This document shows, piece by piece, positions 34,358-44,400 of a stretch of 64,000 bases of DNA. The notes beneath the pieces were generated by a model that was not told the DNA's origin, ran no database searches, and was given only the letters and a program-made list of their open reading frames with translations. Each line of letters starts with the position of its first letter. Within the stretch, counting starts at the first letter, position 1. Made by a program: the position numbers and the translations under genes. The DNA is from Bugula neritina (taxonomy: Eukaryota; Bryozoa; Gymnolaemata; Cheilostomatida; Bugulidae): positions 1,506,001-1,570,000 of the forward strand of contig OZ037772.1 of assembly GCA_964035545.1 (NCBI GenBank). The letters run 5' to 3'.

Positions 34358-35473
34358 CTCAGTGTTGATTATACAACTAACATGTACTGCACTGCTCTAA
34401 TTTATGTAGCAACACTTGGTAGTTGCTGCTATCTTTACTTCTAAATTTGTGTCATTTAAAAACTAACATATTTGCATAATAGGTATTAAAATTTAAGTTA
34501 CATAATTGGAATTTGACTACTCTATAAATTACTGAGAATATAAGGTTAACCACATTTTTATGATCTACCATTGTTGTAGACATAAAATATGAGGTTAGTG
34601 TTAATAAATCATTTGCTAGGTAAGAGTGTAGAATAAATAATTGGCTAGAGATGAGTGTAGAAGCTGCCAACTCGTGAAATAGCTACACCTGACCTAGAAG
34701 AAGCACAAACTTGTTAAATTAGTATGTTTCACACCACCATAGTTTCTATTAGATGATTTGAATAGCAAAGGTGGTGGAAGGGTGAATCTAAGTAACATAT
34801 TAACCAATGCATCACCAATATTGCAGAGATGTTAAAATAAGTTTTTTAATTTAGATTATTAAGATAACAAATAATGTTTAACACCCAGCACAAAATATTT
34901 CATGAAACTATGTTTTCTCCCACTGCTAAGTTTCCCCCTGTTTTGTGTCTTAGCCTGAGCCCACGCTATGTATCTAGCCCAAAAATGGACTGGTAACATT
35001 GTAAAAATGGCTGATATTTTACTTTATGGCAAAGTCTGTATGCAGATAAGCAGCTGAGCCCAATTGTGCTGTTTGTTCATAAAAGTAATACATAACTCAC
35101 TGGTATTCATGTTTCACTTCTCCTCTATTTATTGGAAACACTTGAATAGTGGTGTTCAATAGAATTAGAATAATAAAAGTGTTCACTGAAGCACACAACA
35201 TTGCTTCATATTTACTGTATATGGAGTTTGAGTCAACAGCAAAAACCTATTCAGTGATTACAATGGAAACAATACAGCCTTTGTTAGAGAGTTAAAGCTG
35301 TGAGCTCAGCATGTTGTAGCTGGCTATCATGTATACCAGTGTTATTAACTGCCTTTGTGTGACATTATTTTTCACTTTATTTTGTATGGTTTGTTGTTAA
35401 TGGTTAAGTCTTTGATTTGGAAACCTTCAAATAGTGTGAAATATTATGCTAAGAGTATGTGTATCTTTCACAG
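34358..35473. other. Upstream of TRIM copy B, no gene seen
   Basis: AT-rich. A pyrimidine tract and CAG at 35463-35473 looks like a splice acceptor just before the first coding exon, so an untranslated exon and promoter probably lie in this stretch; I cannot locate them. Confidence 0.4.
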
Positions 35474-35496
35474 CACTTCCTTATTATATAACCAAG

Positions 35497-38400
35497 ATGG
35501 CAGAATCCAGAGTTGTGAAAAAGAGACTAAACAATTCGTATCGCTGTGGGTACTGCTCGCAGTACTTCAACAAACTTGAAGATCCCAGAACTCTGCCCTG
35601 TCTGCATGTGTACTGCATGAGATGTTTGAAGACTGACATCGGTGGTAGGAAGGATCATATCAGATGTGCTTATTGTAGGTGAGTTACAGTACATAACACA
35701 ATATATCATATCATAGGCTTGTGTCACAAATTCTGAGTGTACATATACCTATAAATAGACTTACCGGGTTTTTCCTAATGATTATACAGGAATGTTCATA
35801 AATATTCTAGACTAATCAAAGAGATGGGTCATTGTTCATTGTTACTGTTTTGGTTAGTCATGTTAACTACTGCCCAGCAATGTAAACAAGGTATTGCGCA
35901 ATAATTGCGAAATAACCATGGAAATTCCAATGTTTTGTTTTGTTTTGATTTTCTATAAATAGTATTGGCATGTGGAGAATGTTTTCTACTAGAATCTTCT
36001 ATACTGGAATGCTTGAGAATGTTCTAGAGTGTTTTGTTTACTATAAATACTGAGGCAGTTGTGTTTACGAATCAGTTCATTCTTGGAGTTCATTTTAATA
36101 CATTCATCTGTGCATATCTTACTAGAGAAATAAAGTATACTTATATCCACAACTCTATTTATTCACAACTGGATTAGCAAGCTGTATACTACTTGTCTAT
36201 ACACTTCTGACTACCAGACTTTTCGAACTCGTCACACTGCTACCAACAGTTTTGTGACAATTGGGGGCTGCTCCGGGAAGTCTCAGTCGCACACAGGGAA
36301 GTTATTAGTTACAACGTGAGTATACACAGGATTAATTAACAGTTGTTGAGACATTATGGCGTTGTTGGAGAGAGTGACACAGATGGGTAAAGACCTTGGG
36401 TTGGTGGAGGACAAGCTTATAGCTTTTGTTGAAAAGAACCTACCCATTGTTGCTGCACAAGAAGAAAAAGAAAAGGACCGAGAGGAACGTAGATTAGAGC
36501 GTGAGGCAGAAAAGATCAGGCAAGAGAATGAGAAAGCCTTAATGGAGATGAAGATAAAAGCTGATCAGGAGGCAATGGCATTCAAGGTTAAAGCTGATCA
36601 GGAGGCAATGGCACTCAAGGTTAAAGCTGACCAGGAGGCAGAAGAGAGAAGACAACGACATGAATTAGATATGGAAAAGCTGAAAGCTGACACAAGTTTG
36701 GAGCACTCAAGACATGAGAGCACCAGGTTAGAAATAGCTAACAAACCAAAACCAAAAATACCATTCTTTGATGAGAAGGTGGACGAAATGGATAGCTATT
36801 TAGAGCGGTTCGAGTGGGTTGCCGAAGGATGTAACTGGGACAAGGGAGATTGGCCCTACCATCTCAGTCAGTACCTAAGGGGTACAGCAACAGAAGCTTA
36901 CATCCGGTTATCACCTACCGACCGTAGAGATTATAAAAAAGTCAAAGAAGCCTTGTTGGAGCGCTTTAACTTGACTCAAGAGGGCTACAGAAAAAAGCTC
37001 AGAGAGGCAGAAGCTTACGAAGATGAAACTCCTGCCCAACTATTCACTAGGATAGAAACTTATGTGCACAAGTGGGTAGAACTTTCAGGGGGCATGGACA
37101 TAGCCAAACTAGTGGCGACTGAACAATTTATATCATCATGCCCAGACGACCTAGCTGTGCATTTAAAGCAAAGTTCCTACAACAGCAGTGAGGATATGTG
37201 TGATGCAGCGTCACTGTTCTTGCACGCTCGTGGAAGGAAACTAGCAAAGACAAAGAAAACCAATACAAAAAGGATGGAAAACGCGCCTGCCGATAGCATG
37301 GATGCTGAACAAGGAAGTAAAAGCGATGGTGCATGCTTCATCTGCAAAGATAAGTCGCACATTGCTCGTAACTGCCCACGGCAAGGGAAGAAGCACTGTT
37401 CACATTGCAAGATGAACAACCACAATACTTCAGACTGCAGAAAGTATGGTGGGAAGTCAGTGCATGCTGCTGCTGCAATAGCGACTACTCAGAATAAGAC
37501 TGTGGTCACAGATCCAGGAATCTCATCTAAAGTGGAGGAACCTACGGAAATCACAGTTAATGGTAAAAAGTTTATCAACGCTGCTGTCTGCAAGAATGGA
37601 CCTAAATTCAAAGATGGGGGCACAGCGATATTTGATGCGGAGGTTAATGGCCAACGAGCTACTGTAATGCGCGACACCGGCTGTGGTTGCATTGTAGTCA
37701 ATGCAAAGTATGTGCAACCTCAACACTTAACTGGAGAATCAGTCTATTTGAATATGGCTGATGCAAGTGTTAGGGAGGCTCAGTGGGCACTTATCTCAGT
37801 GCGCTCACCATTTTACAATGGTGTCATCAAAGCTGCAGTAATGGACAAGACGATTTGTGACCTGCTTATTGGGAATGTGGATGGAGCGAGATCAGCTGAT
37901 CAGCCGCTGGAAAACTGGAAGGACTGCGCCGTAACCACAGGAGCTCAAGCTGTCAAGGAAAAGTCAGGAGACAAACCACTGAAGATTGATTCAAATACTA
38001 ACCCATTAAGTATAGGGAAAGATGAAATAGCCAGACTGCAGAGGGATGACCCCACATTGGAGCGTTTCTTCGATGCAAAAGAAGTGAAGGAGAAAAAGGG
38101 ATGCACCACTAGGTTTGTGGTGAGGAATAAGATTCTGTACCGTGAGTACACCGACTCGAAGTCTGCCAGTGTAAAACCTGTTAAACAACTCATGGTACCC
38201 AGTTCACTGAGGAAGGAAGTTCTACAAAAAGCTCATGACTGCATAATGAGCGGACACCTAGGAGTAAAGAAAACCACTGATAGAGTGCTTTCCAACTTCT
38301 TCTGGCCAGGACTAAACGGAGATGTCGTACGTTTCTGTCAATCATGTGACATTTGCCAGAAGACGGTGAAAAAAGGCTCAGTCATGAAAGTTCCAGTACA

Positions 38401-41400
38401 GGAAACTCCACTAATTGACACCCCATTCAAGAGATGTGCAATAGACCTAATCGGACCAATTAACCCTCCAAGTGAGAAAGGACACCGCTACATCCTAACT
38501 TTAGTTGACTATGCTACAAGATACCCTGAAGCTACACCATTGAAGAACATTGACTCAGCTACTGTAGCTGAAGCGCTGCTTGACATGTACAGTCGTGTTG
38601 GGATACCAGAGGAGGTGATAAGCGACCAAGGAACTCAATTCATCTCGGACTACATGAAAGAGTTTACCAGATTACTTGACATGCGACAACTTCCTACTTC
38701 ACCATACCATGCAATGGCCAATGGACTTGTGGAAAAGTTCAACGGAACCCTCAAGAGTATGTTAAAAAAGTTGTGTGCTAAAGAGCCAAGACAGTGGCAT
38801 CGATTCATCAATGCGGCTCTATTTGCATATAGAGAAGTCCCACAGGAATCAACAGGCTTCGCCCCATTCGAGTTACTCTATGGAAGAACTGTACGTGGAC
38901 CAATGTACATCCTGCGACAACTTTGGACAAAGGAAGACACTGCCGATGAAGTCAAGACCTGCTATCAACATGTTTTTGAATTGAGAGAGCGTTTAGATGA
39001 CATGATGGAAATGGCACTAGCTTCGCTAAAAGACAGTCAAAAAAGATACAAACACTATTTTGACAAGAAAGCTAAGCAGAGAGACTTCAAACCTGGTGAC
39101 AAAGTGCTCATTCTTCTACCTACGGATGGAAATAAATTGCTGATGCATTGGCAAGGACCATTCAATATTGAGGAGAAAGTCAGACTGAATGACTACATTA
39201 TCAACATTAGAGGCAAGAGGAGAACATACCATGCCAACATGCTGAAGAAATACTTTGAACGGGAGACGCCTACCGACTCTATGACTGCTGGAGCTGTGAG
39301 GACTCTAGATGCTGCTGGTGCTGGAATTATTGATCACGATAAGGAAAGAGAAGAAAGCCAAGATGATTTGTTGGACCTGTACAGTAAGAAACAGCAGAAT
39401 GATGAGATGGGCTATGTATTTACAGAACTTCAGAATCAAGGTGGAGTCAATCAAAGGAAAGGACAATGTTGGAGCCGATTATCTAAGCCGAATTGACTCA
39501 GAATTTTAAGTAGTTAGGAGAAATGATCAAGATAATTTCTCTTAGAATGGGGGGTTGTCACAAATTCTGAGTGTACATATACCTATAAATAGACTTACCG
39601 GGTTTTTCCTAATGATTATACAGGAATGTTCATAAATATTCTAGACTAATCAAAGAGATGGGTCATTGTTCATTGTTACTGTTTTGGTTAGTCATGTTAA
39701 CTACTGCCCAGCAATGTAAACAAGGTATTGCGCAATAATTGCGAAATAACCATGGAAATTCCAATGTTTTGTTTTGTTTTGATTTTCTATAAATAGTATT
39801 GGCATGTGGAGAATGTTTTCTACTAGAATCTTCTATACTGGAATGCTTGAGAATGTTCTAGAGTGTTTTGTTTACTATAAATACTGAGGCAGTTGTGTTT
39901 ACGAATCAGTTCATTCTTGGAGTTCATTTTAATACATTCATCTGTGCATATCTTACTAGAGAAATAAAGTATACTTATATCCACAACTCTATTTATTCAC
40001 AACTGGATTAGCAAGCTGTATACTACTTGTCTATACACTTCTGACTACCAGACTTTTCGAACTCGTCACACTGCTACCAACAGTTTTGTGACAGCTTGCA
40101 TATGATTTTCTCACTATCATCTAGGAGTTGTCTGATCTATGTCTATGACAAGCAAACAATACTGTATAATCTATGTGAACTCTGGTTACTAACTTGTGGA
40201 GTGTGTGGATATCTTTTCATCAGGTAGAGAAAATAACTATTATGTAGATTGCACCATCAGCTGTCCTCTCTTGTTGAATTGTGGTATACTGTTGGATGTC
40301 ATGGGATTGGGGTTGTCTCCTCATTATATTACTTTGTTCTCATACAGTACAAGACTTGTTAGAGCAGTCATTCCTAACCTTTTTCATACCATTCCCACTT
40401 TCATACATGTTTACTATTAAGTCCCCTCCCTTTTGTCAATCGGAAATTTTTATGACGGACATAATGATAATATAGATTACTATGCAATATTTTTTCTCTT
40501 ACATTTGAATATAATATAATTATTTCTGATAATTATATTATGCATGTGTAAAACACAGAGCAGTTCAATTATTAATATTATGGCTGCAGCTGATGACATT
40601 GTGTCAGCTTGCTTTCAAACCTCCCACCCCAACCCCTAAACCCCAACCCCAATATTGTAATTAAAACACATTCATGTAGAAGTAGACTGAGATGGCAGAA
40701 TTGGTTAAATAGATAAGCTAAGATGAAGGCTTATAGATATACATGTACATGTAACTTGCAAGAGCTCAAAAGTCTTCAACAAACTGCTTGAAATTTTTGA
40801 AATCAAAATCTCAGCTCCCCCTAAAAAGCCCAAATTCCCTCTTAGAAGATTCTCCCAGCTTGGGAACCGCTGTGTTGGATTGACTTGTGTTTACTATCTC
40901 CTTTCCTGTGATTAGAAACATGTATGATGTTGTCATGGCAACACAGTTGCTGTGGCACAAAGTACAGTTTACTAGTATGTAGTGATTGTGTAGTGAGAGT
41001 GGAGTGTCTGGTTATTGTCCATGGTTATGTGTAATCTGTAAGGAGTAGAATTATATTATTTTAATATAATGTTGAGAGAGGTACTTTTATAATGGCAGTT
41101 TGCTAAATAGCTTTAGTTCTAATGCGATAGACTCATAACTCTGGAGTCTAGCAACTGCTACTATTACCACTAGCTGTTCAAAATTCGGGCTGCCAAAGCA
41201 TAATAGCCATTGACAAGGCCAAGCAGTCACTGGGAAATTATTTGACTAAAGAGCAGGTCTTATGACAATTAGTAGTCAGTCCCTTAAACAGGAAACAGTG
41301 ATTCTGTGACCTATTTAGTTAAATCCAGAGCTGAACTTTTGATTGACTATTAGATAGCCATCACAATTTTATTTGGTACAATATAATATTATGGGGTGTC

Positions 41401-44400
41401 AATCAGTGTCTAATATAATCTGTGAATTGAGTGTCTACTTCTTCTACCACCAGTCAGTTGTATTAAGTGTTACTCTGTATTGAGTCATGAATAGTGTTGA
41501 GGATTTGGGCCTATATTATGCCACCCCCCCTCTCTGACTTAGACTGAGACCCAACCTGCTGCACATACATAGCAGTACTACACTGAAGATAGTCAACATG
41601 TGTATGTGTCATCCTACTAGTAATGGATTACTAACTACAAGTTATCCTATGACTCACTCTTCTTACGCTAGCTGCACGAGATAGGCAACACTCACACGTG
41701 ACACGAACTCACAGTGCACTAGCTCTTGAAACATTGCCAAGGATGATGAAATGACAGTTTCGCGCCACTCTTAGCAGTTAGAGTGGCATGGAATAGTTGT
41801 AGTATGTTGTAGTATTGGCTCCTCAGAATTCACACTTCAGTAATTAGTTGCATTGCACAAACTTGCAACAGTAGTGAATAATTATTGACAATATGGCCTC
41901 CACTCAGTAGTTAACTAGTAATTTATCTTGTCATTTTACAATACAAGTTATAATTGAGTCTATTTGTTGAGTAGCAGTTCTTTGTCATGAGTGACTATTT
42001 TCCAGCATATTAGGTACATAATATAGTCAAGTGTGTTTGTGTGGTAGCCTGTGGTCTATATAATGAATGTGTGTTGATGAGTGATGAGTATTTATTTGAG
42101 TATTTGTCAAGGACATAGCTGTGTGTGTGGATGGAGTATTTCATTACTTGAGATATACTAAACACAGCTAACACAGGTAACATACTGATTGCTATATATT
42201 GTAGAAAAGATCACTATGACATCACAGATCCCACAACACTACCAGTAGCTCAGCATGGAGACCCCTTAGAATACAAGTCTCCACCCAAACCGGCACCCAT
42301 TCCTTGCGATGTGTGTAAAGGTGGAACACAAGCTGCTGTGTTCTGTGTCGACAGTCAAAAAAAGTTGTGTCAGCAGCATCAAGAAGTGAGTCTTTCTTAT
42401 GTCATTTCTCAAGATTAGTTACTAAACCAGTTCTGGTTTGTATGTAGAATACTATTGAAAAGAAATGTTGAGTCTGTGTGACTTTTTATACCAAACACAC
42501 AGTTTCACAGTGCAGTGAGTCAACTATGACAGACTTGTTGGTGAAAATACAACCAACTAAACTGTTGACCTTTATTATACAGAATCACAGAGAGCTGATG
42601 GGAGATAGACATCAGTTTATTGACATTGAGGTCTACAGAGCTTCTCCCCAAAGATATACTATAACTGAATGTGAACATCATAAAGAGGAACAGCTGACAG
42701 AAGTGTGTTCCAAGTGTCACCAGATATTCTGTATGAGATGTGATATGAGGACTGGCTGTAAGGATAAGACAGGTATTTACTTGCTGTTTCTATTTCTGTA
42801 GAAAGAAACTGAGAAATATTAAAGAACCTGTTATTTATTATTTTATTATTAAAGTGAGTTATGTAACAGTAAAAGAGGAAGTAAGTTTGTCAGCATTAAG
42901 GTTTGTGTGAGACAGAAGTGGATAGTGCAGGAGTTTATATTCTCACTGTTTTAATGCTGAATATATTTTAGTATATTTCATCCTTCAAGTGTCTGTTTCC
43001 TTGATAAGATGGTATAGGCATAGCTTTAACTCAGTGGTGTCCCACCTTCTTCATACCATCCTCCTTTTTATGATTATTTTCTATTAAGTTTCCGCCTTTT
43101 TGATAAAATTGTAATTTCATTTATAAAGAAAATCTTGGACAGGTTGTTTTCCTAATAATTCATTGAGTGTAGAAAAAAGCACTTTGTGTTTGACATGAAT
43201 TAGTGTCTGCCACAACTTCAGTTCAGCTTTGAAAGCATTGATGCTGCTATTAAAAGCAGTGAGTTGATGATTATACTCATTCATTTTAGGTTCAGAGTTT
43301 TTAGTACAGCAAATATAACTACTAGGTATGAAGTAAATAGTTTATAGAGGTCAGTTCGACTGACTACAAAAACTTGCTGTTAGTTTTTTACTTTCAAGAA
43401 ACTTGTTAACTTCCATTCGCAGCTAGGATAGAGTGAATATTAGAGACATGAATGTAGAAGTAAACTTAGATTGTAAAATGTAGTGTGGATAAATAAATGA
43501 ACTACATAAAATGAAGGAGTTGTAGTTATACATTTCCTGCAAGGGGAATTCCTCAAAGGTTGGAGCTACTGCTTTAATTTTTTTCAATTATGTCATTCCA
43601 AGTGCAAGCAGGGAATAATGAGCTAAACACGTGACGACTTTCTAGAATGTTCCTTTGTGTGAATCACTGCTAAAGAAGGTTGAGCAATGATTAACTCAGA
43701 TAGCAATACTTGAGGCAGGGTCTAACTGTTTAGTTATTACATAGTATGTGTATAGTGATACATCATCTACCTTTAGGTACAGGTAGTAGGTGTAGAATAA
43801 GTACAATGTCATATTCTGAAATGCTTTTATGAATAGTGTGATTTTATGTATACAGAGGAGACAGTAGCATCCCATGACTTGGCATCTTTGAGTGATTTGT
43901 CTTTTGAGTTACGAGAAAGTCTGACTGGTGGAATAGAGACTCTGTCTGAGAAAGTTGCAGAGTTGAATGACATCTCAAAGGATGCCTGGAAAGAACTGAG
44001 TAAAATAGAAGATGAAGTGAAGAAGATGGTTGCCAGAGTAAACGCTGTGGCTGACGCTCAGGTATGCTGACAGGGTGATGTCATCTAATGTATTTCTGTT
44101 TGTCTGAAATTAGGTTTTGCATTTGGTTTTTGAGTTGTAATCAAAAATGAATTTCATTTGCTACTAGAATCAACTGGCCATTAAAGCATTATCATTCTGT
44201 GAACAAGGAGCAGTAGTTATTCATCACATGTTACTCAGTGCAGAGGAACCTGTCAATACAGATGACTCACTCATCCTTCTACAACTGTCAATCACTCACA
44301 CAGAGAGGTTGGCTGTCTGAGTGATTGACAGGTGTCAGGAGGAGGAGACTAATCACGTGATGTACTAGCTCTCTGCTGTGTATAGAGTGTCACGTGACTG

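Larger units (their letters stand above)
35722..40093 (+). mobile_element. Gmr1-like Ty3/Gypsy element lacking reverse transcriptase, in TRIM intron 1
   Basis: A 4372-bp element with 538-bp LTRs (35722-36259, 39556-40093) that appear identical, TGTCACA...TGTGACA ends and a perfect 5-bp target duplication GCTTG (35717-35721, 40094-40098). It has a primer-binding site, a polypurine tract and one long ORF for Gag, protease and integrase. A leftover RNase H C-terminus lies after the integrase in another frame. Reverse transcriptase and most of RNase H have been deleted, so it is non-autonomous. It is oriented with the TRIM gene and sits between the RING and B-box exons. Confidence 0.95.

Noticed and set aside
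41105-41200. tRNA-like patch in TRIM intron 1
   Set aside because: Only weak A- and B-box similarity (TGTTCAAAATTCGG); acceptor stem not found.
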